A stretch of 64,000 nucleotides of DNA from Dermanyssus gallinae (lineage: Eukaryota > Arthropoda > Arachnida > Mesostigmata > Dermanyssidae), in assembly GCA_003439945.1 (NCBI GenBank), contig QVRM01002466.1:1108355-1172354 (forward strand), written 5' to 3'. Under the pieces are notes generated by a model. It searched no databases and was not told where the DNA came from. It saw only the letters and a list, made by a program, of their open reading frames with translations. Position numbers and translations under genes: made by a program. Positions 22,736 to 34,399 of this stretch are shown piece by piece. The number at the start of each line of letters is the position of its first letter. The first letter of the stretch is position 1.

Positions 22736-22889
22736 CTGTTACAGTACAATCATATGCGAGTGAATTAACAATCGAACAGGAGGAATATAAACTCATGTGT
22801 TGTGTTTATGATTTGTGATACTTCATGATTAACTAAACTTATTTGATCATGACTGTCAGCAAATCATTTTTATTATACATATATATTTA

Positions 22890-23820
22890 CAAGTTTCAAA
22901 GGTGGTTTATTTAACGGAACTGCATTTTGCAATGCTTAAGTTCTCGGTAAATAATAATGGTTACAAAATAAATCAATCACCGAGACAAAAGTCACACTCA
23001 ACAATATTTCAAAGGATGCTTTGAATAAGCGCAATTACACAATACATAGTCACAATAAGCATCATCACATGGATTTCTATACAGCGTTTTTTACAATGTA
23101 CAGCAATAGGTGAGGCAACATAGGAAACTAATTATTCTGTTTTTATTAAAATATCTAATTATATATAGCTCACATATACGCGCAAGTGAATTGATACACT
23201 CATACAGCATCTATATAATACACAACGACATCAGGTAAAAACTCACTGAAGAATTAAAAACAAATTGATATCTTATAAAAAGCACTAATAACCCCGATTT
23301 AGGATATAACTAGATCATCAGCCTGATTCAAACTGTGAAATTAAAACCCTACCTCCTACTACCAACAACTATGGTGAATAAATATGATGAGAAATTGAAA
23401 GCCATTTTTTTACTTTGCTAGGAATGAGGTGCTTCGATGTGAGGCATCTAATATTTTTAGGAATCCTAGTCCAAATTTCGGACAGGCGGCATGCAAGTGA
23501 GTGTTGACTAGTATTTAAGGACACTGAGGGCACTGCGAAAGTTGTTGCACGCCTAGCTAATGTCCGATTTGAGGTAGGAATTAGTGGAAACGCAATCTCC
23601 GCTGGTACAATATCTCGGGAAATTTTATATGCTAGCATAGAAGCCCGCAGCGTGTACAATTTTTGCACCTTAAGCAGATTATATGGAGTAAATAAATCAT
23701 AGACCGAATCTCTCCGTCTCCTAGAAAAAAATGGCTCTAAGTGCATCATTCTGAATTATTCTGACTCTTCGGAGAATTCCGTCATATCCACCACCCCAGA
23801 GAAGGATACCATAGCATAGT
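22890..23820 (-). pseudogene. 5'-truncated LINE: RT C-terminal domain and 3' UTR
   Basis: Minus strand from about 23820 reads [29 protein letters not shown], the YG-x-x-(L)WG...(I)-x-x-QN-x-A-x-R-x-I block that follows the RT in CR1/Jockey-type elements. After a one-base frameshift at a T run it continues as DLFTPYNLLKVQKLYTLRAS, then LACRLSEIWTRIPKNIRCL, the usual R--WN-LP-NI ending, to 23369. The 3' UTR runs to about 22905, where GTGGTTTATTTAACGGAACT identifies the family of LINE tails at 11372 and 40103. It lies in a NAGLU intron, same strand as the gene. Confidence 0.85.
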
Positions 23821-23865
23821 ACAGTAGTATATATATATACATACATACATAGATATGTGCCTCAC

Positions 23866-24021
23866 CCTAAACACACTGGCTGCGACGAGTTCCTGTCCGG
23901 TAAAGGCCAGAGGCAAGTTAATCCCGTTGAGCGCCATCCAGTCGATCTCGCGACTCCAGCGAGCCCAGTCCCACCAGACCATCGAGTAGGAGTGCGTGCA
24001 GACGTTCGAATAGTAGCGTGC
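23866..24021 (-). CDS. NAGLU: NAGLU exon, conserved WWDWARW segment
   Basis: This is the most diagnostic exon. It encodes [35 protein letters not shown] and AFTGQE, nearly identical to the core of animal NAGLU (human [35 protein letters not shown]). It begins the catalytic (beta/alpha)8 barrel of family GH89. Borders: TTGCAG acceptor and AGG|GTGAGG donor. The exon is 156 bases, 52 whole codons, phase 0 to 0. The segment after GQE (LVAASVFR) is less conserved than usual and lacks the tryptophan common there. No frameshift or stop is present. Confidence 0.96.
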
Positions 24022-24585
24022 CTGCAATCCAAAGACGCCGTCGCCGAAAATGACACCGATATGGTGGTGATGATGTTAGGTAGTGGTTGTATGCGCAATG
24101 TGTCAATTGGACGGAGGTCAATCGAAATAGCACTGAACGGAGCAGAAACTTTAGCGTCCGCCGAATTATACCGCGTTTCATAGAGGCTTGTCGGCCTCTA
24201 TGAAAAGTCGTAACTCATGCGCAAGCCAAGCACATCTGCCTGTACCAGTCGATTTTGCCCGACCGATACTATAACTGTGCTTACGCCCGCAAAGGCCCCG
24301 GCCGCAGCCGGTGGGGTCCTTTGAGGGAATTTCAGACTTAATCTTCGACCCGATCTCAATCCAAGAGATCATACTCCCTTTACCTTCGGGCCAATCTTAA
24401 TTCAAAATATCAGAATCCCTTTACCTTTGAGCCAATCTCACTTCACTCTCATGTTTAAACGCATGATGGGCAAAATGCCCCGAGTGGAGATTATCCTCTA
24501 TACGAGCATATTCACACATACTTTGTGATGCGCAGTTACAGTATAATTGTATGATAAGTGCAGTTTTGTAGATTAGAGTTCTGAC
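24022..24585 (-). other. NAGLU intron, nothing recognised
   Basis: A 564-base intron. Two near repeats of about 45 bases around 24340-24380 and 24395-24440 share CCCTTTACCTT(C/T)G(G/A)GCCAATCT. A short hairpin, GAGGCTTGTCGGCCTC, lies at about 24183-24198. No gene. Confidence 0.55.
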
Positions 24586-24774
24586 CTGGTCGAGCAGCGG
24601 CACGATCAGAGGCTCACGGGGTAGAGGAGGTGGATTGTTGAGCGGGATTCGTTGACCCGACCAGCTGACCTGGCCATGCAGAAACTTGCGGATGTAGTAA
24701 TTTACAGCTGGTAAAATGGTTGCCGCCATCAGCGCACGAAAGGTGTCAAAACGTTTGTGTATGTTAGATGTGCA
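24586..24774 (-). CDS. NAGLU: NAGLU exon, end of N-terminal domain
   Basis: The 3' two thirds read AVNYYIRKFLHGQVSWSGQ, then a proline-rich segment ending LLDQ. This matches the family motif of a tyrosine-rich helix followed by C-x-V-[AS]-WSG (human LHRYLRDFCGCHVAWSG). The donor is CAG then GTCAGA, phase 0, and joins to the next exon as LLDQ-ARYYSN. The 5' border is less sure. The only in-frame AG is at 24775-24776 (ATAG), with a weak pyrimidine tract, and it gives phase 0, matching the preceding exon. The first 15 residues or so have no clear counterpart. Confidence 0.85.
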
Positions 24775-26941
24775 CTATGATACGTATGTGTGTATACGCT
24801 TTTAATATATTTGTCTTTGCTTGTAGGGAATGCAGTTAAGACGCTCTGGTTATAAGGACTGATATTCATAAGGCTCGGAGCACATGTAAAAAAGACACTA
24901 AGAGGTTTGTTCTTCATCATGCTTATTAAGCCAAGACAGCAGACATCCCAACCGGTACTCCAGGTTGGCGTTGGACAGACTGGCGTTAACCGGTCGGTCC
25001 GAAATCAGCGACAGTCACCTGTCCGTACAATTATTAGCATTAACAGTTCTCGAGTGGATAATATGATACTATACGATATTTACCACACAATCTATATCGT
25101 ATGCCTTGCCTTTCGTGGTCAACGTACTTAGGAAATGTTACTATAACATGTTTACACACCTGACCAACTTTCTATTTGCAAGGAAGGTGCCAGCAGGTAT
25201 GCATAATGCATCGTGCGCAGCCCGGGGAGACACGCTGGAAAGAGTGTCATAGCTGCTCCCAGTAGAAGGGGGCCTAATACTTTATACACCAAACATGAAC
25301 TTCGGTTGCCTCACCACTGTTCATAGACTGACTGCTTCATGGTCTTGAATATTTATGGACACAGCGAAATACTTTGAGAGATCACCTTCGAGGTTCTTGG
25401 AAAGAGATATCTGCTTTGGAAAATGCACAGCGCTTCTATATAAAGGTCGTTTAGCGGCGGCCCTATAAATATTCTTAGGATATTAGTGACAGGTTCATCC
25501 AAAAGTTGCCGGTAATTAAAATGGCCTGCTGTCTGGTCAGCTAAGGTTTTCTTAAGCTTCATCAATAGAGATATTGAAAGTAAATGGTTCTCGTCGGGTA
25601 AGATCTATAGGGTGTTTGCCTATGCTACCGACAGTTCAATTTTATTTCTCATTGGTCCACTAATGTTCGTAATGACTTGTATTCAAGCTCTTACGTATGC
25701 GAAAGATGTTTTCAATTGTTTGAAATGTTTAATCTTATTATCGTAATGGGGACAAAAGAGAACATTGCATTGTTTTGTACGCCCCACGCTTACCCAGTAC
25801 ACTTCTGTAGTGTTTCAATGTCACTAACTTAATACGTGTCTGGGCCTAATTATTTATATAATTTTAAAACACTACGTTTATGTTGGCATTATTATGCTTA
25901 AAATGTTATCCAATCAGCTTATGCGTACGACGTCTCAAGGAATCCGGGACTCCCGTCTAAGACTTGTCTCTGATTCGCAAAATGTTGCTTATTCATCTCC
26001 TGTGTTACTGGTTTTCGTTCTGGAATGGTGGTTATGGCGATATTGTTTTGGTGCAAGGTTGTTCACAATGGCGTTTTAGAGCAATTTCCGGGCATCACAG
26101 TGATTCTGTTGCAAGCGTTCAGATCGACGATTTCGATCCCATGAGCATGTTGATTCGGTTTATATCACACTCTTTGGTTTTGCTTTATCATTATGGCCAT
26201 CTTCAATATCGTCAATTTCAAATGTGTTTTCAGGTCAGGATGATAATTGCTCTCGAAAGATATTATCCTGCCTGAAATCTAGTTCCGAAGATCTCCGATC
26301 TCCACTGACGTCAAACGAACGAGGCATTGTGCAATTTTATGCAACAGATGTGCTCGCGTGCTCACTGTAAGATGCCCTGTTAGAGAAGATGTACGGCCTT
26401 CCGGCGGTCGCGGTGTTTATCCGCGGTTAGTCGCCGGTTCAGTTCAACATTGGTATTTTTTATCAGGGAAAAACCTAACTGTTGCATCGTGCTTTAACCA
26501 GCCTACAAGCAGTTTGCAGTCAACAACTATTTATGCATAAAGCGTATAGGACGCACGTCTTAGATTCGCATGAGCGATCTGACGCATCGCCTCTTTACTT
26601 GTTCCTAGGATGGATTATTGTCTTCTCCCGTGCGTGATTATGTTTCTTTCGAGCTGGCAAAACCAATGCCATCGTTACCAATCTCTCTTAATGTTGACCC
26701 CTAGTATTAGAGGATACGCTTTATTTCAGCTAGCGGCCTTCCGGTGTAAAGGTATGTAACAGCAGCCGCTCATAGAGTGTATATTGCAGTCTACGGCACT
26801 TGCGTAGCCATTCTAGGTTGCCTTGTTTTTGAGACACCCCCAGATGTTTCGAGTTCGAGTGCGAACAAAAATTAACGTCCGACGCACCTTGGTGATCATA
26901 GTAATTTAAAAATTTCAACAATGTTAATTTCCGGTTTGCGT

Positions 26942-26973
<32 letters not shown>

Positions 26974-27260
26974 CGTCCTAGTTTAGCTAAGACGGAAACA
27001 TTGAAAATAATAGACCTTATTGCAATTACTTCTAAAAGAGTCAATAAATAACGATCATGTGCACATTCGGGATTTTAACATATATTCATCGTTGTTACAA
27101 ACACGCCTACAACCAAAAATATAAAGTGAGTGACATAGCGCTCTATTTTTAATCATTGGTTACAGTAAATGCACATACCGTTAGCGGCAGCGTAGCCTGT
27201 AGTCGCAGTGATGCAAATCTGGGAACGAGGTGTAGCCTGGAAAAAACTCGCACAGAATGA

Positions 27261-27299
<39 letters not shown>

Positions 27300-27540
27300 C
27301 ACATGGCTTATTTTCTCACCAGATTGAGTAAACTGTATAATAGTATGATCAGTATCATTATCAGTATCGCTACAGCCTCGTAATGATAGTAAAATTAAAA
27401 TCGCTCAGTGCCAGCCTTGTTAGCAAGGAGACTGCATTTCGCTCACTGCCATGATATCTCACACAAGTATATAACTTTTAATTATATAATTTTACTATCT
27501 TAGCAGTTTGGAGTGGACAATTGTCTAAGCGCGAACGTGT
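24775..27540 (-). other. NAGLU intron, left part, nothing recognised
   Basis: AT-rich sequence with (TA)n arrays at about 26945-26972 and 27264-27297. No coding similarity seen. Confidence 0.6.
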
Positions 27541-27542
27541 GA

Positions 27543-29110
27543 TCACGGGTTCTCTAATCCAGGGTTAGCCCAGTTCAACAATGTGCCCCGAACAGACGCT
27601 GCGTTTCCTCGTTGAGTGTCAAGCGACAGCCTCTGGCGCAAGAATTCGGATGCCCTCGAGTCTCCTGTCGAAAGATTAAGGCTTTTACCGACCCGCTGAA
27701 TCAGCTTGAGCGTAAGGGGGCCTGCAGCTCCCATAGTCTCAAACGCCAACGGACAAAATGCGTGCGGATAATCGACGCTTGAGTATTTTCTGCATTTATT
27801 AGCCTCAGCTAACCTAGAGGCATGACCTGCTCGGGCCGCACCTGCACCGACCATCGAAGGGGCTAATGAGTCGGTTACAGTTGCGTCCCAAACAAGCATG
27901 CGGCCACGCTCAAAGCGCGTCAAAGTCAGACCGTCAGGGTTTTTTCCATCCTCCCTCGAAAGATCCGGGGGCTCTAGAACGCACGGGAAGTCGGCGGAAT
28001 TAAGTGCGCGGCTAAAGGTGTCATTTAAAGCGGAGTGACGCGCTCGTCGGACTGCACTCAACGCACATGACAGGTCATGATGGGCCAAGGCGTCCACGAA
28101 ATCACCACAACGACATCGGTGGGGCACGACTAGGCCAACACCAAGCCGCAGCCCTGCGCTTATACGCGTCGACTCGTCGTCTAACAGAGTCCCAATTCGA
28201 GGGCAGGTTAGGGCCTGTAACCAGCCCCAGCCCCTTGACTACTAACAGCTCAAAGCCTGGCTCTATTAGCAACAGAAGGTGCTCTAATAATCAGGCCTGC
28301 TAGTCGCTTTTCATGTAAGGGGGCTGTCCAACTACCCTGGTTAGCCCTATCATCCGGAGGAGAATCAAATAGCTACGACAATTCTTCGGTCAGCTTTTGA
28401 AGGTCAACGTTATAGGCATCCCACCCATCACTGTCTAATAATGTCTTAACCCTGTTCGCCGCCTGGGTCAATGACGACACGATGGCGTGTCCTGCCATCA
28501 TGACTGCGTCCGGCACACCTAGACCGCCTAAAGAAACCGGGAGCATTACCTGATTCCTTGCCGCATCAGTCAGCTTAAGATTTAGTATGATCTCTAAAAT
28601 GTCTAAACTAAGTCCATTAAATGGTTGTAAAAGCTCTGGTGATAAAAACAGGTTGGAACCTCTAAGAAGGTGTGTTAACCTTGTGGCTGAAAAACAAGAT
28701 CTAAGAAGAAATAGACCGCAGTGGGCGCCCAATTGGGGTAGTCTGCCTGTGGCGAAGTCAAGTTTATCTCTTTGACTGTCTAACGCCTTTGCAATGCCGT
28801 CCGGCAATAAGGGGACACCTAGCAGCTCCAGGTTAACCTTGTCCACTACGCGACAGCCCGGGAGCAAGTTAAAAAGGTTACTTAAATCTAATGGCTTAAA
28901 TTCTTTGGAAGCTGTGACATATACTTCACATTTGACCGGGTTCAGTGTCAGCCCGCTAATTGCACTAAATTCATTTATTTTCCGAATATCGTCAAGTACG
29001 GTCGGGAGGTCCCCGCCCAGAATCCCGTCATCCAAGTACCAGGCATTAAGAGGGGACTGCAGTGAATCCACCAATTCCTTGATACACAAACATCTTACAC
29101 ATATACCATG
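27543..29110 (-). pseudogene. RT element with endonuclease-like C-terminal domain, broken
   Basis: Frame 29089-28373 holds the RT palm: NAWYLDDGILGGDLPTVLDD at about residue 17 (YLDD is the catalytic box), then SGLTLNPVKCEVYV and VNLELLGVPLL, the thumb. A stop at 28375 and frame changes follow. Recognisable text between (WTAPLHEKRL, LRLGLG-type) leads into frame 28127-27543. That frame has a C/H cluster (PHRCRCGDFVDALAHHDLSC), then KNPDGLTL...LVWDATVTDSLA, a PD...D pattern like restriction-like endonucleases, then GDSRASEFLRQRLSLDTQRG. The N-terminal RT blocks are missing; the element abuts another LINE relic at about 29110-29150. Fragments of this family also occur at 3005-3240 and 5943-6160. 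Confidence 0.85.
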
Positions 29111-29149
29111 ACACTGGATACAAACACATGTGTCACAGAGGCTGTCGCC

Positions 29150-31010
29150 ACTTTCACGGCTTTTCGGGACTCTCCCCTATGTGTGCAGCGAAGGTTTTGA
29201 CTAAGAGGGCCACTGTGATACCGGTATATGTGAACCCATTCACATAGTTCAAGTCCTGACTATTTAATCTAAGTGTATCGGTCACGGCCAACCTGCCCGC
29301 ATGTCTGAACTTCATGGCCTCTGTGTTCTGTATATTTATTTCTAGGCATACTACGTTCACATACGCCGCCAAAGTATCCAGCATCTGTTGCAGATGGTAT
29401 CTGCTAATACGGTAGAGTGGTAGATTGTCCGCATACATGATTATCCTGACAGCTGGGTGCCAGCTTTGTGTTCGTGTTGGTAACTCGGCTACCAGGAGCG
29501 CAAAAAGCAACGGACTAAAATTATCGCTCTGAGCAAAGCCTGTCGTTTATTTTATGCTTGGGGGCTCCGCTATACCGTCGTCCTGGATGATCCGATTGGA
29601 CTGTAGCACTTCCTTCATCAGCGTCAACATTCGTATTGGGACCCCGGCCTTGGCGAGCTTTTACAGGACTCGAGTTCTTGAGCCTGAATCAAACGCGGCT
29701 TGGAAATCCACAAAACGCTTTATTGGAATGGTTTTGCCCTTTTGCTCGATATTCCGCGAGGAGGATTGTACATACAGTTCGTGTTGACCTTTGCGCACGG
29801 AAGCCATGCTGTTCGTCTGGCAATGCCCTTTTGTATTGGATGAACGACGTTAGACGGGCGGCTAGGCGGCTTGTGAGCAGTTAGTAAAGGCAGTCTTTTG
29901 TGGCAATGCCCCACCAAGAAGAGGGTTCGATGCGCGGTCTCTTGCCCTTTGGAATAAGTGACATAACGCACTGTCTCCATGGTGCGGGAAGTCGTCCGTA
30001 GTAAATGCGCCTATTGAAAAGCGCGGTCCAGTGTGCGGTCATTGTGGCTGCCTGCTGCAAATGCTCATTACAGATGACAACTGGCCCGGGTGCTTTGTTT
30101 CTCGCGAGTTAACGCAGTGCCTCCACCATTTCTTGGACGGCATTCGTTCAGTTGGGTTCGCCGTTGCAGATCCTTTTCTGACCAGACAGACATGAGAATC
30201 GACAGTGTCCTTGGCACTGTGTATGTGAGCTGGGAATCGATCTAAAGCGGCCACAGAGTAGATCACTTGTAACTGGACACGCTGATTCCTCGTGCGAAGT
30301 GCTACGGAGCCACAGATTTGGATCCCGTTTGGCCTTCTGGAGCAGTCGCGTGTTCAGATGTTGCTCGCAATAACCGTTGGCGTTCCGAAGAGCTCCTCGG
30401 TACATGGAGCTCGTCGCTGCGAAGAGAGGTCTCATCTCCGGCCTTATGTTTTCCAGCTCGTTTGCTTGGTAGTGTGAGCCTTCGCCTGGTTACACGTCGT
30501 AATCCACCATCTCTTTTTCTCTCCGTTTCACATGCTCTGCGCATGTTTTGAGTGCTCGGGTGAGCAGTTTATTGTAGTTTTATGCATCTTGCTCGGCTCT
30601 CTTCGTGCCGAGGACTTCGATGGTTTTCTTGAACGCGATCCGCTGTAAGTGATCTAGACACAGGTTTTTGTTTCTGCTGCCGCTCATGGCAGGCTGGGAC
30701 CGCGATATCCAGACCAACGGGCTTATGCGCCCAAAGAGCTAGATCGAGAAGCGAGACAGTGCGCTGCGTAATATCTTTGCACTGTGAGGGGTATCAGCGA
30801 CCACGTCTTCGTGAGCACTAGAGCGTCGATCCCGTTCAGCGCTGAGATGGGCATAAAACCTAACGATTGTTCAGGACCTTCGGAGTTCCGCTGAATTATT
30901 CTTAGTGTATCCGTTAACACTGACAACTCCTAAGTTCAACAGGTCTGCCACCATATCGTATAGTCTAAGCCTCTGCAGGGTGTGCTGGCGTAGTTCGTGG
31001 CTTGCCGCGG
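29150..31010 (-). pseudogene. Degraded LINE ORF2 related to the 17.9-20.4 kb element
   Basis: Decayed blocks run in order on the minus strand. LTDTLRIIQRNSEGPEQSL and IDALVLTKTWSLIP (about 30920-30790) are the endonuclease start. APWRQCVMSLIPKGKRP, SSWWGIATK, LPDEQHGFRAQRST (about 30010-29770), FAQSDNFSPLLFALLVAELP and IIMYADNLPLYR (29540-29400, with YADD changed to YADN) are RT. VNGFTYTGITVALLVKTFAA HIGES ends at 29154. The blocks match the intact frame at 18421-20286 (EEQHGFG, YADDIAIYG, VNKFTYLGVTI). Many frameshifts and stops are present. Confidence 0.82.
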
Positions 31011-32539
31011 TTGGTCTGTCGACCTAACGCTGCTCCAAAGTGGGGAGAGTTGCGGGAGTTCTTGTGTCTGGTCTTGGTTATTTTGCGAACGTTGTGCGCA
31101 GCTACGTGTGTCCATTCTTGTCGGCCGGGTTTGTCGTTGGCAGATCACAGTCCCGCCTGTGACTACTGTGCTGGTCAAAAAGCCCAATGCTGTATCATGC
31201 CAGCATTGGGTCTTTTGGCGGGATCACGCGTCCGACTTGCCTCCAGTCGCCTCTCCGTCGCCTTCGGTCCGCTTCGTGGGCGTGAATTTTAGTCCTAAAA
31301 AACGGTTGCCTTTGCAATGGCGTCAGTTACCTCTGGTGTCCCTTTGTGCGAATACACGCTTCGATGGACCATAAGGCGGTGCACATGTCGCATTGGGATG
31401 CTATCGATATCTAGCCGCGACTCGCTGTTTTGTTCACGCACTTTTCCTGAGAAGGCTGCCACCGCTTTGAGAAATTAATCTTTTCTAAACTCAACACAAT
31501 CGTCGAAGCCGTAGCCGGAGTATTACTTTGGTAGGGAGCTACACGGTCAAGTAACACTTTGTTAGCACAGAGACAATGTCAGATTTTCCGGCGGCACGCG
31601 TGATTGCGGTTGCCTTTCTCGGCAACTGATTCGTTCGGATCTTCTTATATGCTTTGATCGAGTAAATTCTCACAATTAACATGCATTTCGTCTGACGTTG
31701 GAATTGTTATTTCTGCTAATAGTGCGTTCGTGCTTGTTGGCCATCGCTTTGCTCGACGCCCATGTCTGACGTCTTCAAGGTGGGGTTTGTGCTGACTTTA
31801 TTGGCGTGTTGTGCTTTGTACGCCGCACGCTCTTACTTCAGAGTAGGCGCCGCTCTCTTTAAAAGTCACCACATCGTGTTGAAAAACTCGGCATCGATAT
31901 TCGCATTTACAGTAGCGTTGGGCTGGGCTGGGCTAGTCTCAGCTGTGAGTGTGATACTCGGCAGTTTCATACGGCGCCGGGTTGTTCGTTCGATTGCTGT
32001 TTATCCGTTGTTTTACGCGTCGGGTGGAACATTCATTGGTCTTGCCCGCACCGGAGAGCGATTTTTCCCATTGGGCTTGTACATCTACAGCACAGGCTGT
32101 AGATGTACAAGCCCACAATTGTACGCCACAATTTCCTCGAAGCGGGACGGATCGCCGAGCATGTAGAAAAAGGAAATAGCGGATGAACCACTAGAATGAT
32201 GACGACATACTTTTTTAGTTCCGTTTAGGTTCTGGCTTTTTTTTTACTTGACTGCGCGGTTATCACGTGCCTTTCGATCAGCCATTCGTATGTGCCGGTC
32301 TGTGAGTCAGCTGCCGGGGGAGTAAATTTGAATGTCGCTATATATATATATATATATATATAGCACTCAGGTAGGAAGAAGTACACATTGCCTCCTAATA
32401 TTCCTATTTGAGCTGTCTGTACTCTCTTGACCATACCTACTCGATATACAATCATGCAAATCTACGATTTCTGTTCCTTCCTGTGGATCAAACTCCTGCC
32501 ACAAGGCAGATGACTCGATGATTTTTGGTGGTCATTTAC
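31011..32539. other. Intronic stretch with perfect palindrome and open frame
   Basis: Contains a plus-strand open frame of 134 codons (31762-32166) with hydrophobic stretches but no similarity I recognise, a perfect inverted repeat at 32073-32114, and a (TA)n array at 32338-32362. I do not call a gene here because the frame lies antisense in a NAGLU intron, crosses the palindrome and has no supporting motif. Confidence 0.45.
32073..32114. repeat. Perfect 18-bp inverted repeat
   Basis: GGGCTTGTACATCTACAG at 32073-32090 is exactly mirrored at 32097-32114, with the 6-base loop CACAGG. It can form a stable hairpin or cruciform. No T run follows and no gene end is nearby, so a terminator role is not supported. 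Confidence 0.95.
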
Positions 32540-32664
32540 GTGTGAATCGATGCATTTCTCTATTCGAAAGCCGTCCTTAAAATTGTGGTGTTTCGAGAGT
32601 TGAGAGTCGACACGAACGTTAAACAATTTGCTATTGTTCGCACCAAACAGTCTTTTCAGCAGGC
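32540..32664 (-). CDS. NAGLU: NAGLU exon, N-terminal domain
   Basis: This exon encodes the start of the NAGLU N-terminal domain, which is non-catalytic in GH89 enzymes. The frame reads GLLKRLFG, then FNVRVD, then KDGFRIEKC. This follows the family pattern of a leucine/arginine helix, a glycine turn, an F-x-V-x-V strand and a D-x-[FY]-x-[IL] strand (human ARLLG...DFSVSV...DTYSL). The acceptor is a pyrimidine-rich tract ending GCTTGCAG and the donor is CAC then GTAAAT. The exon takes two bases from the previous codon and ends in phase 0, which fits the phase-0 start of the next exon. It lies about 7.8 kb upstream of that exon. The assignment rests on pattern similarity and splice phase, since this part of the protein is poorly conserved. 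Confidence 0.72.
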
Positions 32665-33960
32665 CTGCAAGCATAGAACACGACGTTTTTGAAGCACTGT
32701 TAGTCACTAATGATGGTTCAACGGTTGTTTTTAATAAAGCACAACAGCGGAAATAATACTCAGAATCGTCATCGGCGCTGTCAGAGAGCAGTTTCGATTC
32801 TCTGTGCCCCTCTGGCTGACGTCTCCGCACTTTTTGGACGTCGTTTGCGCCTCTCCCCTAAACCTGTCATCTTAACCCCCTTAAATTGTCAAGGACATGC
32901 AGCTAATTATAGCTTTTCAATAGGACAGCCAAGCTTGGTGTGCGCAAATGTACCCCCCACTAGGGCAAAAAGAAGGGTCTACGCGATTACGCTTAGTGCC
33001 GTCTGATCAGATAAAACACGCGCTAAGTAAGGGCCTGATTCCAATTGTAGAGTGTCAGTGCGTTCAAATTAAAATTGCATGTCACTGATGGTTGGCTTTC
33101 TTCTCGATCTATTCAATCGATTCTAAGCGTGTGGATGTGAGTGAGCCCAGTGCGTTTTTAAGCTAGAATGGTAATCCGCGTAATTTAGATATGCATACCT
33201 CCATACACACAAATACATACAGAGCGACAGTGGTCGTGTATGCATTTGTGTATACTCTATTTTAGTTTTAAGAAACATAGAAAACGTTTTGTGGCAAATT
33301 GATGTTTCTATCTCGGGTAAGGTTAATTTAGCTTTAGTTGGCTTTCAGTTGCATTTTCATCGTTCTTGAGCTAATGCATAATGTTCTTCTTTTGTGTGAA
33401 AAGAGCTGTTTCTAATCAACGGTTTGTTGCCTGCATTTTTTTGTTTGTGCATACATTGATGTCTATGCACACTGTTCTTTCGATTTGATTTAACAAAAGT
33501 GATAAGATGTTATATATGCCAACGACCTTGGCCTGCTGGTGTGTTCATCTGCTGGCTCTGTAAGGGTATTTGCGCTCACGCGAGCATCCCAGCAAGCGGG
33601 CATCAAGCAGAAGCTGATGTTTACCTTCTTGCACCAAGTAAAACATGTGCGGGCTGAAAGCACACTGACAGTCGTCTAAACACACGCTAAAACAAACAGT
33701 CGAACCGATATAAAGCGTACGTTCCAACATTTCCATCTCACCTCGTCTACATTGGCGAACGGAAGTCTGGCAGGTCGTTCAAATTCAGAATGAATAGGAA
33801 TATTATAGTGACAAATGTTTAAATAATAGAGCACTCTACTTCAGATTTAGACTTTATTCTGCTCACGGTATTCACTTCAATTTCACTTCGGGCCATATTT
33901 TTTTCCTGATTCTGCCACAGCATCTTTCTAGTGGCGGCGTGATTAGAACCCTGCCGTACG
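32665..33960 (-). other. Long NAGLU upstream intron, nothing recognised
   Basis: AT-rich sequence without a recognised gene. A minus-strand open frame at 33545-33736 was considered as an exon and not accepted. Confidence 0.5.
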
Positions 33961-34104
33961 CCTGCTCCGTATGATGATATTATTATTATTTTTATTATTA
34001 ACAAATTTTGTAAAGAAAATAATCTCTTCTGACGTAGCCCAATTATATCTGAATGAAAATGTGAATAAACACAAATGTCTGGTCAACCAACAACCCTTAC
34101 CTAA

Positions 34105-34345
34105 TTCACAAGAAACCACTGCTTGTGCAATATGTGAAAGTCTGGTGCGGCCTTTGGTCCAAAAAAATCATTGGATTATATTTTTTCACTTCACGGCGAT
34201 TGGCAAGCGTAATCGCAGCATGTTCCTTAATTGTTTTTGGACGAATTTGAACGAAATTGATGCGAGCGGTTTCTGGTTCCAACAGAATGGTGCCGCAATA
34301 CACATTGCTGGTAAGACTATTGAGTTTTTTTTAAGCACATTGAAG
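34105..34345 (+). pseudogene. Tc1/mariner-type transposase relic
   Basis: The plus-strand frame reads RNRSMFLNCFWTNLNEIDAS, then GFWFQQNGAAIHIAGKTIEF. This follows the DDE motif block of mariner-like transposases, in which W-FQQDGA-x-H-x-A-x-x-T carries the second catalytic aspartate; here that aspartate has become asparagine. The usual downstream CDLTPLD-type block is not found before the stop at 34380. No terminal inverted repeats were found. Confidence 0.75.
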
Positions 34346-34399
34346 ATAATTCGATTAAATGCGGTTAAGATTTTTCTCTAAGTAAGACACTCTTGTTTT

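Noticed and set aside
31762..32166. Plus-strand 134-codon open frame with three hydrophobic stretches
   Set aside because: Antisense within a NAGLU intron, no family motif, and it runs through a perfect palindrome. Could be chance.
33545..33736. Minus-strand frame (MEMLERTLY...FSVCLDD) considered as the NAGLU N-terminal exon
   Set aside because: The pattern is superficially similar, but its donors are in phase 1 and cannot join the exon at 24774, while 32540-32664 fits the family and the phase.
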